From positions 5,386,501-5,450,500 of the forward strand of contig JANCRA010000010.1 in NCBI GenBank assembly GCA_024362935.1: 64,000 bases of DNA, given 5' to 3'. The stretch's first letter is position 1. Each line of letters opens with the position of its first letter. The DNA comes from Setophaga petechia (taxonomy: Eukaryota > Chordata > Aves > Passeriformes > Parulidae). Under the pieces are notes generated by a model, which was given only the letters and a program-made list of their open reading frames with translations, was not told where the DNA came from and made no database searches. Below, one piece after another: positions 12,391 through 22,181 of the stretch. The translations under genes and the position numbers were made by a program.

Positions 12391-14934
12391 CAGCACGTCT
12401 GGTATGGGCCCTGTCCCCAGGGTCAGGGGACCTGCTGCATGTTGGCCTTGATCTGCTGATGCTGCTGGTTTCCAGTGAGGAAGATGGCAGCGCCTGCTGC
12501 CATGCTGCGTGGTGGCGCCTGCTGTGGCTGCTCGTCTCTAGAGATGGAGATGGAGAAACCAGCACCAATGGCACAGGGGTATGGGAGCTGGGGCTGATGG
12601 CCTCAGAGTCTGAGAAGCCATGAGCAGATTCCAGTCCTGACTGTCTGGCCAGCCTGGAGCCACTGAGCTCTGACTCACCCCTGGAAGCTGTAAGGACAAA
12701 CAGGAATGTCAAAGGCCCCCCAGGCCCAGGCCAGGCCAGGCCAGAGCAGTGCCCCCAGCCCTCCAGCAGTGGATGCGCTCTGCCAGGCCCGGCTTGGGCA
12801 CTGCCCCCAGCCCAGGGACACGGGGGGCTTTGACTCCTACATGTTCCAAGCCCAGCACAGGTGTCACACTCCCATCTGTGTGTGCTGTTTCTCAGGCCAG
12901 AGCAGCGCCTGTGGGTGCCCTCTGCAGCACAGGAGGAGCACAGGAGCAATTCCCAGGGCCTGGGGAAGCAAACGGGCTCATAGCATTGAGAACAAAGTGT
13001 GCCAGCACATGGTTTTCTTGCCAAACGCTTCTGATTCTTCCCAGTTTGTGTCCTTGCCAAGACACAGGTCCCCTGCAGAGGCCCAGGCGCAGCATCACAA
13101 CTTACCCCTCTTCCTCTGCCTCCTCTCTGCCTCCAGGGTAAAGGCAATCCCTGGCATTGCACTGGCCATGCCTCTCTCCCAGCTCTGCGAAGGCATCGTT
13201 GTCCTCCCATGTTGGCTGTCTGATGGAGAAATGAAAAGCTGATGAATTTCTGCTGCCCTCTCCTCATGGAGATCCAGGGTGTCCCAGCTCTTTCTCCACC
13301 ACTTTTCCAAGTTGGGCGTGAAGCTGAAGCCCAGACTCACAGGACAGGGCAGGGCCAGGGCTCCTGGGGAAGGGCCAGGAACGGCACAGCACTTGCACCC
13401 TCCTGGCTGGTGGGCCAGGCAGAAGAACACCAACCTGAAGGGAACTCGGATCCCCAAGATGAACATTTCAACAGGGAATTCCCCACTGTCTCTGCACAGG
13501 GGGCACTGGAGGCATAGAAGACCAGCGCGCATGGCCTGTCCCTGCAGGGCAAACACAGGCAGGGTGAGTGAGGCCCTGCTGCTGCTGCTGCTGCTGAGCA
13601 GCTGCTGTGCCCGGGGGCTGAGGGGAGGGCTCCAACCTGGATGCAGTCCCTGTGGAACCAGGCCCTTTTGCACTTTGGGCACACCAGCGTTGTGAAGGTC
13701 TTTCTGTCCTCCACAGGCTCCATGCAGATGGGGCAAACGGTGCCCGGCTCAGGAGTCACCTCCACCTCCTGCTCTGGACGGTGCTCAGGGCAGAAGGAGC
13801 TGGAGGAAAATGGATGGGGAAAGTGAGAAATGCTGGATCATTGCCCAGGGGTGACCACAAAGAGAGATGAGGTACCTGAACGGAGTGGCATAAACATTGA
13901 CACAGCCACCCTCCTTGGCACAGGGCAGGTGGAACCAACTGTCACAGCCCTCCACAGAGCACATGATGGTTGCCCCGCTCTGGCCGCAGACGCAGCAGCG
14001 CTGCAAAGAGCCAAGCAGCCCCATCAGCAGCAGCAGCAGCCTCGAGGCCTCCCCTGGCAGCCCCCCGGCTCCGGGCAGGGCACAGGATGTGGCCGCTGCC
14101 GGGTCCCAGCCCACAGAGCCGCCTGGTGGAGGAGGGAGGCTCCTGTGCCAGGGCCTCTGTGCCAGAGCTGCTGGGAGCCAGACTTTGTCGCGGCTGTTGG
14201 GCTGGCCTTTCTTTCCTGCTGACTGGGCTAAGATCTGGCAAACCTCGCCAGGCACAAATCTCCCTGCTGCTGTAAAGCTCTCACCGTCTCTGCCGCGCGC
14301 CGGACTGCAATTAGAAGATCTCGTGGGTGAAAGCCCATGAGTCCAACGCGGTCCTTCTCTCGCGGAAAGAGTAGAGTGGCAAAGAACTGCCGGCAAGGGG
14401 AGGAGCTGATGAGGAGAGGGCGCAGCAGGAGCTGCCCATCACAATGGTGGAGGGAGCACCCGGAGCCACTCACCATGCAGAACACGTGGGCACAGAGCCC
14501 ACCCTTCTGCAGTTTGTCACCGCATGTGTCCGGGTCAGCCTCGACACGGCGACACAGCAGGCAGGCTGCAGGGGACAGGTCAATGGCACCAGGAATGAGC
14601 AGCTCTGCGGGGCTCTGAGCCTGCAGCAGCATCGGCCCCAAGGCTGCTCTGCCCCTGCCTGGCTGATGGGCAGGGCTGGAGGCCTCGCAGACCAGGGGCC
14701 ATGCGGGCACGGCTGTCCCAGGAGCTGCCCCCCCTGGCCCGGCTGGGCCCCACTTGGGCAGGAAGGAGACTCCCAACCCTGGCATGGCTGAGCAGTTCCT
14801 GCCTTGCCCTGCCTCTGCTCTGATGCCCACAAGCTGCCTGCTGCCACAAGAGCCCCTGGGCCAGGCTGTCAGAGGGCTGCTTTGCCCTCACCTGGCTCCC
14901 TGGCACCAGGGCCCTCCTGCTTGCTGTCGCACAT
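11903..14934 (-). CDS. PHF7-like: PHF7-like ePHD-RING-PHD protein with Arg/Ser-rich tail, unit 1 (549 aa)
   Basis: Coding exons, 5' to 3' on minus: 14934-14892, 14565-14474, 14386-14285, 14000-13876, 13799-13637, 13541-13435, 13219-13106, 12959-12841, 12687-11903. All borders are GT-AG and phases agree over 1650 nt with no stop. The ATG sits in GCCACCATGT (a strong Kozak context), and the same frame meets TGA in the preceding exon, which fixes the start. Residues 16-19 are CLLC and 42-45 HVFC; CCVCGQSG, FHLPC and FCPEH complete an extended PHD (to about 130). A RING follows (CPIC, CPKC, WFHRDC, CLQCPLC), then a PHD (CNARDCLYP, LLCSSC, WECDTC). From 289 the tail is Arg/Ser-rich. PHF7 reads methylated H3 and ubiquitinates histones in the male germ line, and G2E3 shares the finger order. 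The HECT domain of G2E3 is absent and an RS tail stands in its place. Chromatin function is inferred. Confidence 0.85.
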
Positions 14935-15330
14935 GGTGGCTGTCTGCAGTGAGTCCCTGTCCCCGAGTGACGTGGTCGCTTCGAGGTGCTGATCGTCTCT
15001 CTCTATGGGAGAAAGAAGAGGGGGGGGAGTTTGCAGAACAGGCCCAGCGCCACGAGGCTCTACTTGCTGCTCAGCCCTGCGTGAGCCCTGCTCCTGTCCG
15101 CTGTCTCCTCCCGTCGTCGCGTTGAGGAACGCCGCAGTGTACTCCGGCTGTTCCTCCGCTGATTCTGGGAAGGGAGAGGCAGGTGAGCCTGCAGCACAGG
15201 CCCAGAGCCCCGAGGTGTGGGGCCCCTCTGGTCCCTGGGAAGCCACGTCCCTACCCTACCTTCTCCTCCCGCTGTCAGGTCGCACTGACACTCGGCCTGA
15301 GCCCAGCGTTCCCTTTTGTGGCCTTGGTGG
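14935..15330 (-). other. 5' untranslated exons of the PHF7-like gene, unit 1
   Basis: Upstream of the ATG, the first coding exon extends to an acceptor at 15002 (CCCATAG). Another exon is 15164-15064 (CCCTTCCCAG acceptor, GTAGAG donor), and a further exon appears to end at 15260 (GTAGGG donor). The 15164-15064 exon carries a TGA in the coding frame, so these are leader exons. Sequence to about 15750 upstream is GC-moderate with no TATA box I can place; 15750-16190 is unassigned. Confidence 0.6.
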
Positions 15331-16290
15331 CACAGGTCACAATGGCCACTCTGACATCAGCACTGTGTAGCCACAATTGGGGCAGCCATGGCCTCAGGTC
15401 CCTGGCAACCACTTGTGGCAGCCCCCTCGGGCACCGAGGTTCTGAGACGGGTCCGAGCATTTGCTCAGGGTGGAACCAGGGCCGGGACTCCTGCAGCAAG
15501 TGCAGGCTCAAATGCCAGGCCCTGGGGCAGCCATCGAGGGTGGTACTGTAGGCAGGGAGGTGCTGTTCAGGCCCTGCCACGCCAGGGCTCCAGCCCCGGC
15601 CAAGGGAAATCTCTGCTCCTGCCCCTGGCAGTCGGTGGCCCAGAGAGCTGGTGCGGAGTCTCCCTGCGCTGCAGAGATTCAGACCCTGCTCCAGGTGGAC
15701 TGACGTTTTCCTCAACACCTGTCTGGAGAAAACTAAGGTGAACCTGATTGGATGCTGCTGCTGATCACCATTGGGTACAGGAGATAAACCTGGAGACCAC
15801 CACAGCTGCCTCCAGACCTCTGGTATCCTGTCATCCTCTGAACTAACAACTTTGACATTGCGTATAAATGGAAAATTTAGTATTACGCTCCTTAGAAATG
15901 TCATATTTTATACTGACTCCGTGGAAACACAGAAAAGTCACAGAGGATTTCTGTGTACATTTGACAGGAGAGCTTGCAACCGTCCTCAACTCAAGTCAAA
16001 TGCAGGAGGATGCTTTTCCTACATTATAGGAACTTTGCCACTTTGGTCCCCTGCTTTCCTACTAGAAAATACATTGCAAATAAATCAGGAAGAGACGCAC
16101 AAACAATTCTTGGCAATTTTTCTCATTCATGTCTTTGTAAACATGCTCCTGGAAATGCAGATCCATGACTTCTAGACCAATCAGTGGGATCTCTGGGAAG
16201 CAGGGCAGGGGCTGACAGGCAGGGACACCCTGCACCTGCCTGGTGCTGGGGCAGCAGGAGTTTGTCCATTGTCCTGTCTCCATGGGAGAG

Positions 16291-16642
16291 CCACCTTGGG
16301 TGGGAAACGATCCCTGCACTGCTCTAGGAGGGAGGCACAGCCAGTGCAATGCCAGGGAGTGCCTTTACCCTGGAGACAGGGAGGAGGCAGAGGAAGAGGG
16401 GCAAGTTGGGAAGCTGCACCCGGGGCTCTGCGGGGCTCCCGGCCAGGGCTCGAAGCAGAAGGAGCCAGAAGAGCTTGGCCGGACAATCCAAGCTCTGGAC
16501 ACTTTGTGCTCAGCACCCAGCACCCGTTTGCTTCCCCAGGCCATGGGCACTGCTCCAGTGCTGCTCATGCAAGTTACACACAGACACAGAGCTACCTGCT
16601 CTGTCTCAACCCTCTTCAGCACTGGACAGCACAACACAGTAA
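16291..16642 (+). pseudogene. Plus-strand remnant of PHF7-like 3' exons, unit 1
   Basis: 16291-16400 matches the seventh coding exon of the intact gene codon for codon (QCNARECLYP kept, WEDND decayed to WVGND). Its donor is GCAAGT instead of GTAAGT, so only a GC-AG intron would be possible. After a TTCCCCAG acceptor, 16540-16642 starts like the PHD exon (PWALLQCCSC) but then loses the Cys/His ligands and stops at TAA. There is no RS tail. It lies opposite in strand to, and about 1.3 kb beyond, the intact gene's start. Confidence 0.75.
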
Positions 16643-16815
16643 CATGTTCTCTTCAGTACATGCTCTAATTCTTAGAAGTCCTGCAAAGACTCACATTCAA
16701 AGCACACACACACAAAAACCCCAAACCCTGGTACAGACCTTGCATCAACACAAAATGCATGGTGCTCTTCAGAAACACAGGGCAGCACTTTTGGCCAATG
16801 CTTTTTCCTATAAGA

Positions 16816-17132
16816 TCTTTCAAAGGATTGCAAAAGTGACATTGGTTGGCAACTTCAAGGAACAAACTCAAAACAGTTCTGATTTATTTATTGGTTTGCT
16901 TTCACTTTCCTTTTGGCATCCTTATACTTCACCTGGCATTCCAGAAAATTGTGAAAATCCAAAATAATATCAGGGGAAGTTTCTGAATTCTTTCATGTTT
17001 CTCTCAAAGACTTTCTTGACATACATACAAAGAACTGCTCCTGTAACATACACAGAAGCAGTGCTTTCCCTGACTGGACATCACAAGACAACGTTATAGA
17101 CTCCAGTATACCAAAACACTTTTGTTGCCTGG
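16816..17132. repeat. 3'-flank block, second copy, unit 1
   Basis: Diverged copy of 8153-8490. It follows the PHD exon remnant at 16540-16642, just as the other block follows copy B of the preceding unit, so gene and flank were duplicated together. Confidence 0.7.
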
Positions 17133-17204
17133 TAATTCCAAAGGTTCAAGCTCTTCTAGAGGCTTTTCCCAGTGCAACTTCCTAAGTCCCTCTCTGCTCA
17201 ACTC

Positions 17205-17750
17205 TCATAGCCTGTCCAGGTCTCACTGAAGGGCAGCAGAGCCTTGTGGTGCCTCAGCTCCTGCTCTCGGTTCTGTCCCATCAGCAAATGCTGAGGGAGC
17301 GCTCTGTCCCTTCTGCCAGTTCGCTGGGGAATAAGGCAAACAAGTCTGGCCCCAGCACGGCCCCCTGAGCTCACAGCCATCTGAGTTTGGAGCTCCCCTG
17401 TCCACTTCTCTGCCCCACTGTCCCTGAGCTGCCTCAGGAGCCTGTTATGGCAGGCAGGGGCAAAGCCTTGCTGAAGTCCCAGCGACAAACAATCACTGCT
17501 CTTCCCTCACAAACCCAGCCAGTCACTGCAGCACAGGTGGCTATGGGATTGGTCAAGCATTCCTGTTACTCCACAGGCTTAGAGATGGCATCCAAGAGGA
17601 GCTGTTCTGTCACCTTTCTGGGGATGGAGCTGAGGCTGATGGGCCTGCAGTTTCCTGCCTCCTTCTTGGTGCCCTTTTGCAAGACCGCAGTGATGCTGGC
17701 TTTCCTCCACTGCTCATGCCTCTCTCTGGGGCTGTCCCCTTCCCTGACCT
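17205..17750 (-). mobile_element. CR1-type LINE reverse-transcriptase fragment, unit 1
   Basis: On the minus strand the translation gives WRKASITAVLQKGTKKEAGN and then CRPISLSSIPRKVTEQLL, the CR1 pattern around the conserved NYRP(V/I)SL motif. Further on, across a shortened middle, FADGTEP and AALQ-DLDRL correspond to the FADD catalytic motif and the following helix. The second catalytic Asp is Gly and frames shift, so the element is dead. Neither end of a full element is present. Confidence 0.8.
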
Positions 17751-17767
17751 GCTGGCAGAGCGCCCTG

Positions 17768-18264
17768 GGCCAGAGGCAGGAGCAGAGATTTCCCTTGGCC
17801 CCAAAAGGGAACTCTGGGCTCAGGCCGAGTGTCAGTGCAACCTGACAACGGCAGGAGAAGGCGGGAAGGAGCAGGGCTCACGCAGGGCTGAGCAGTAGAG
17901 CCTTCGTGGCTCTGGGCCTGCTCTGCAAGCTCCCCGGCCTCTTCTTTCTGCCACAGAGAGCGAGGAACAGCACCTCAAAGCACCAGGGAAACTGGCCATG
18001 GAGCAGGACTGGGACTGTCAGCCCTCAGGGAAGGCGGCCACGGAGCAGGACTGGAACTCTCAGCCCTCAGGGAAACCGGCCCTGGAGCAGGACTGGGGCT
18101 GTCAGCCCTCAGGGAAAGTGGCCATGGAGCGGGACTGGGACTGTCAGCCCTCAGGGAAACCGGCCATGGAGTGGAGCTGTAAAACCTCAGGAAACCCAGC
18201 CATGGAGCGGGGCTGGGCCTGTGACACCTCAGGAACCCCAGCCATGGAGCGGGGCTGGGACTGA
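17768..18264 (+). pseudogene. Plus-strand PHF7-like 5' exons with 42-bp minisatellite, unit 1
   Basis: 17768-17905 resembles the leader exons of the intact gene (AGATTTCCCTTGGCC, then GGCTCACGCAGGGCTGAGCAG), with roughly 300 bp between them missing. After a CCACAG acceptor, the exon from 17957 starts like the first coding exon (EEQHLKAPGK) and then becomes a run of 14-residue repeats (MEQDWDCQPSGKAA type) in one frame, ending in TGA. The finger exons do not follow. Whether this short frame is expressed cannot be judged here. Confidence 0.65.
17998..18264 (+). repeat. 42-bp minisatellite, unit 1, about 6 copies
   Basis: Four 42-bp copies, one 36-bp copy and one further 42-bp copy, then a partial copy closing with TGA. 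All lengths are multiples of three. Confidence 0.9.
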
Positions 18265-18758
18265 CAGCCCTCAGAGAAACACGCCATAGCAGCCACCTCC
18301 AGAGGCTTTGATGTACTTGTTTCTTGGTTTAATGCCCTTCAAAAGATCAATCCAGCATCTTTGCAAACGAGCATGACATGCAAGGACATTTAAAATTGAG
18401 TCTGATCTAATTATCAAAGATGGCTCTTACCTCTACGGCTATTATCATAACAGATGTTATCATAACGGCTGTTACCTCTGCATTTAATTTTTCATGATTG
18501 CCAAACAATATGTGAAAACAATATGGAACTTTTCTTATGTCTGACTTAAAATATCCAGAATGCAAAACACATTCTGAAGACAAGAAAAAAGAAAACATTG
18601 AAAATAGGATGTAGGCCATCTTCACAAAGCACAGAGGAGAAAATAAACATTAGAGGACCATAGAAAACAAAGTATTTCTTCTTCTTCATCTTCTTAGTAT
18701 TTGCTGTTTGAACATTTGTTGTCTTACTTGTTCCTCTAAAACAAGGCATGTTACAGCT

Positions 18759-19397
18759 TTATTGTCTCAGGGCTGTATTTTCCCAGTCACTGACTTGCCA
18801 TTTAAGCTCTACTTTATTGGAAATATACAACAAGGGACTCTCTATGGAACAGAGTCGCACAAGCCTCTGGATTGCTGACCGTTCACCTCTGCAATGCTCA
18901 CAGTCATCTCCTAACACACCTGAGCTTCCTGTCTTTCTGTCAGAGAAAGATTCAGCTAAAGTCAAGGAAACAGGGCAGGGGGAGATGTAAACCTTGCCTT
19001 GAAATGCTTTTGGGAAGGCCTGCAAGGACCCTGCCTTCCCTTGGAAGAGGTGGGCTTGTGCATGGTGTTGGCTGACTTGCCCGAGCTGCCCCTCTATTTC
19101 AGAAGGACTTTTGCCCACTTCATCACTTGTCCGTCCCTCCAGTTCCAGGGCCTCAAACCTGCTCTGTAAGGTACTAAACCTGTAAGTCAGCTCTAAATTT
19201 TCAGAATAAGGCACTGAGCATGGCTCTAAGTAGTTTTTTTTAGTCAGGTTTACAATATATTCAGGGAAGAAGAAGAGGAAGAAGAAGAAGGACAGAAGGG
19301 GTAGATACCACACAAGAATCCAGCACAGTCTCCCCAGCTTTTTCATCTGGGTTCTTGAAGGACACTGCCCAGCGCTTGCACTGCGCCGTCTTTTCAT
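18759..19397 (-). CDS. Hypothetical membrane-anchored coiled-coil protein, unit 1 (212 codons)
   Basis: From the ATG at 19397 the frame gives a short basic N-tail (MKRRRSASAG, then MKKLGR), one strongly hydrophobic segment at about residues 24-47 (WILVWYLPLL followed by Phe/Leu), and then a charged heptad-like stretch (ENLELTYRFSTLQSRFEALE). A TM followed by a coil recalls the N-terminal half of testis SUN/SPAG4-type nuclear-envelope proteins, but no SUN domain is seen, so that is only a guess. The later half may be intron. The frame could start further upstream at 19469. A GAAGG at 19295-19299 is the empty target site of the LTR found in units 2 and 3. 18300-18750 and 19500-19850 hold nothing I recognise. 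Confidence 0.35.
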   Translation of the reverse strand: MKRRRSASAGQCPSRTQMKKLGRLCWILVWYLPLLSFFFFLFFFPEYIVNLTKKNYLEPCSVPYSENLELTYRFSTLQSRFEALELEGRTSDEVGKSPSEIEGQLGQVSQHHAQAHLFQGKAGSLQAFPKAFQGKVYISPCPVSLTLAESFSDRKTGSSGVLGDDCEHCRGERSAIQRLVRLCSIESPLLYISNKVELKWQVSDWENTALRQ

Positions 19398-19879
19398 GTC
19401 TTCTGGGGACCAGAACCATCCCATGGCCAAGCCCAGAATAATTTGGTGCCCAAGTCGTGTTCCGTGCAAGCATCACACTCTTTTTTACCCAGCTGGTGGT
19501 CATCTCAGCATATTTGCTGAGTTGGTTTTATGACTGTTTTCTTTATCTTGGCAGTTCTAGCAGATGTCCTTGTAGCCCCTAAATTCTGCACCCTCTGTGT
19601 CCACGGTCAGTGGGCATCCTTCTTCCCAAGCTTTGTCAACCTCCCTCTGGGACTGAGATCAATGAAACGAGCCCAGCCCTGAGCCTTAAAAGACAATTCT
19701 AGCAACAAGTACTCTGCTTTTCTAACACTTAGCCATCACTTCCAGCTTGTAGACTGCTATGTGTGCGTGTCACAGGTTAAATGTCTCCTCTTGTTGATCA
19801 GGCTTGGGAGTGTGTAAAGCACAGGCATGTCAGGACATGTTTTGTTCAGGAAACGGGACGTACGGCCCAGTTTGCAGCA

Positions 19880-20430
19880 GGTCCGGGCCCGCGCCTTCCA
19901 GAGTGCCTGAACGTTCCCGGCGCCAGTGCAGGGCTCAGGGCGCCGCCTTGTGGGCGAGAGCCGCCATGACAGCGCGGAGGCCGCGCGGCGGGGCCGGAGG
20001 GCGGGAAGGGGCGGGCGGGTGTGAGGGGCGGGGCGGTTCCTGCCCAGAGCCGAGGCCGCGCAGTCGCTGAGCGCATTCCCTCAGCGCTGTTGGGAGCGTG
20101 CGGGTGCTGCTCGGGCTGTGGGAGAAGCGTGCGGCCGCTGCGGGGTCCCAGCCCGCAGATCTGGCTGCTGACCGAGGCTGCAATGCCAGAGCTGCCGTGC
20201 GCCGTGGCGCTGCCAGAGCCCCCGGCAGAGCCGAGCTGGCAGAGCCGACGTCTGAGGGAAGCCCTGCCATGGCAGCGCCGGGGCCGCTCGGCAGAGCCGG
20301 GCTGGCAGTGCCGACGCCTGAGGGAAGCCCTGCCATGGCAGCGCCGGGGCCGCTCCTGCCCCGGGGCCGCCCGCAGGAGCGACGGCTGGGACCTGCCGGC
20401 ACAATGGCACTGCTTGGCCCTCTTCCCTAG
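19880..20430. promoter_or_regulatory. CpG island with GGGCGG boxes, unit 1
   Basis: CpG-dense sequence in an otherwise CpG-poor stretch, with several GGGCGG/GGGGCGGGG Sp1-type boxes at about 20005-20037. It separates the minus-strand membrane/coil ORF from the plus-strand copy B, a position suited to a bidirectional promoter. Within it a 66-bp unit (GGCAGAGCCG...CCGCTC) is repeated twice at 20224-20355. 20440-21060 shows no gene. Confidence 0.6.
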
Positions 20431-21130
20431 ATCCGAGAGAGTGGCAGCACAGATAGCAAAATATTGAAACTTCTCGTTCAAAACACCGGAGAGAAAGCAC
20501 AGAATGGAAAAGAAAATGAAGCTGTGCCATAATATTCAGGGCATGATGGGGAAGACTGAAAAGATACACAATCTAATTACTTATATAGTCTCAACTATAT
20601 CAGGAGAAACATGAAGGTGAAAATACGTTCAAAAGTTTTGACCAAAAAAAGGTCCACCTGTATCATTTTGTTAGTACATTAAACTCCTAAAAAGCAGTCA
20701 GGTATTCCTTTGTCCAGTGCTATGAATTTAATAATAGGATTTGTTATAGTTGTCCCTCAAATAAAGGGAGTTGAGTGCACAGATTTCATGGAAGCCATCA
20801 CTTAGTAAAAGCAGTGTTCTGTTTTTCAGTAGTTCCGTAGTAAGTAGTTAGGAAAAGAAGTCATTGTTCTGCCAATGGAGGCCGATCCCTGATGAGTTCG
20901 TGCTGGTTCCATGGAAAGGCAAAGTTTTAGTCCTGGACTGTTGGAAAACAGGTGTTTTCTGCTGGTAGCTGGTCCAAACGCTCCTTTTCATGGTAGAAAA
21001 CAATGCAACGTTAACAACCTGCTGCTTTTTCTCCGCCTATCCTAGAAGGAGATCTGTGCAGGTTAAAACAGGAAACAAACTTCGGGGCTCTGGGCCTCTG
21101 CTGCAGGCTCACCTGCCTCTCCCTTTCCAG

Positions 21131-21880
21131 AATCAGCGGAGGAACAGCCGGAGGACACTGCGGTGTTCCTCAACGCGACGACGGGAGGAGAAGGCGGACG
21201 GGAGCACGGCTGAGCAGGGAGTAGAGCCCTCGAGGCTCTGGGCCTGCTCTGCAAACTCCCCCCACTCTTCTTTCTCTACAGAGAGAAAGGAACAGCACCT
21301 GGAGGTGACTGCATCATTCCTGGAGAGAGACACACGGTCGACAGCTGCCCTGTGGGACAGCAAGCAGGAGGGCCCTGGTGCCAGGGAGGCAGGTGAGGGC
21401 AAAGCAGCCCTCTGACAGCCTGGCCCAGGGGCTCTTGTGGCAGCAGGCAGTGTGGGCATCAGAGCAGAGGCAGGGCGAGGCAGGAGCTGCTCGGGCATGC
21501 CGGGCTGGGAGCCTCCTTCCTGCCCAAGTGGGGCCCAGCCGGGCCAGGGGGCAGCTCCTGGGACAGCTCTGCCCGCAATGGCCCCTGGTCTGCGAGGCCT
21601 CCAGCCCTGCCCATCAGCCAGGCAGGGGCAGAGCAGCCTTGAGGCCGATGCTGCTGCAGGCTCAGAGCCCCGCAGAGCTGCTCATGCCCGCTGCCACTGG
21701 CTCTGTCCTCTGCAGCCTGCATGCTGTGTCACTGTCCCGAGGCTGAGCCCCGTGCCTCCCCAGGCCCTGGCAACTGCTCCTGTGCTGCTCCTGCGCTGCC
21801 CAGGGCACCCACGGGCCCTGCTCGGGCCTCACGCAGAGCAGAACCAGCTGGGGCTGTGACAGCTCTGCTGCTCTGGGCAT
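21131..21880 (+). pseudogene. Plus-strand PHF7-like copy B, internally deleted, unit 1
   Basis: Blocks homologous to the intact gene are: leader exon 21131-21220 (11 bp shorter than its counterpart); first coding exon 21282-21392 with the ATG changed to CTG; a stub of the first PHD exon from 21716; and a PHD exon from 21764 (PWQLLLCCSCAAQGTH) with decayed ligands. The middle finger exons and RS tail are absent. Its centre looks like a fusion of two direct repeats that are both present in unit 2. Confidence 0.7.
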
Positions 21881-22181
21881 GGCTCTCAGGCAGAGCACCC
21901 GCCTGTCCCTGGGCTGGGGGCCGTGCCCAGGCTAGGCTTGGCAGAGCCCATCTGCTCCTGGAGGGCTGGGGGCACTGCCCTGGCCTGGCCTGGCCCGGCC
22001 CTGGGGTCCCTTGACATTCCTGCTTGCCTTTGGAGCCACCAGGGATGGGCTGGAGCTCACTGGCCCCGGCCTGGCCGCACACTCAGGACTGGAGCCTTCC
22101 TGTGGCTGCCCAGGGCACCAGAACCTCAGCCCCAGCTCCCAAACACGGCCTAACAGGGTTTGCTGATATTGATCCCTGTTA

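Larger units (their letters stand above)
8119..22148. repeat. Tandem array unit 1 (14,030 bp)
   Basis: Homology to the later units begins at CCTAACAG at 8119; the sequence to its left is unrelated to the left side of units 2-4. Relative to units 2 and 3 this unit lacks one 46-codon RS repeat (138 bp), the 603-bp LTR, roughly 0.9 kb of the plus-strand copy B and some minisatellite repeats, which together account for its shorter length. It retains a 23-bp stretch near 16020-16045 that units 2 and 3 lack and unit 4 has. Confidence 0.95.

Noticed and set aside
11641..12623. Long plus-strand open frames (272 and 238 codons, up to 318 in units 2 and 3) opposite the RS tail
   Set aside because: They are antisense shadows of the GC-rich RS-repeat exon. 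They lack domains, and the minus frame is joined to zinc-finger exons by consistent splice phases.
14892..15246. Upstream extension of the PHF7-like protein into the SAEEQPEYT frame
   Set aside because: That frame is not in phase with the coding frame across the splice. The in-phase frame meets TGA, and the Kozak-matched ATG in the next exon fits the family start.
15275..15904. 209-codon minus-strand ORF upstream of the PHF7-like gene
   Set aside because: It overlaps the leader exon and intron, has no domain, and is frameshifted in unit 4. Most likely an untranslated upstream region.
17387..17845. 152-codon plus-strand ORF recurring in all units
   Set aside because: It is the antisense of the CR1 reverse-transcriptase fragment running into the leader-exon homology.
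20021..20467. 148-codon ORF in the CpG island with two 22-residue repeats
   Set aside because: GC-rich islands give long frames on both strands. The ORF is explained by the 66-bp duplication, and other frames are equally open. Kept only as a regulatory feature.
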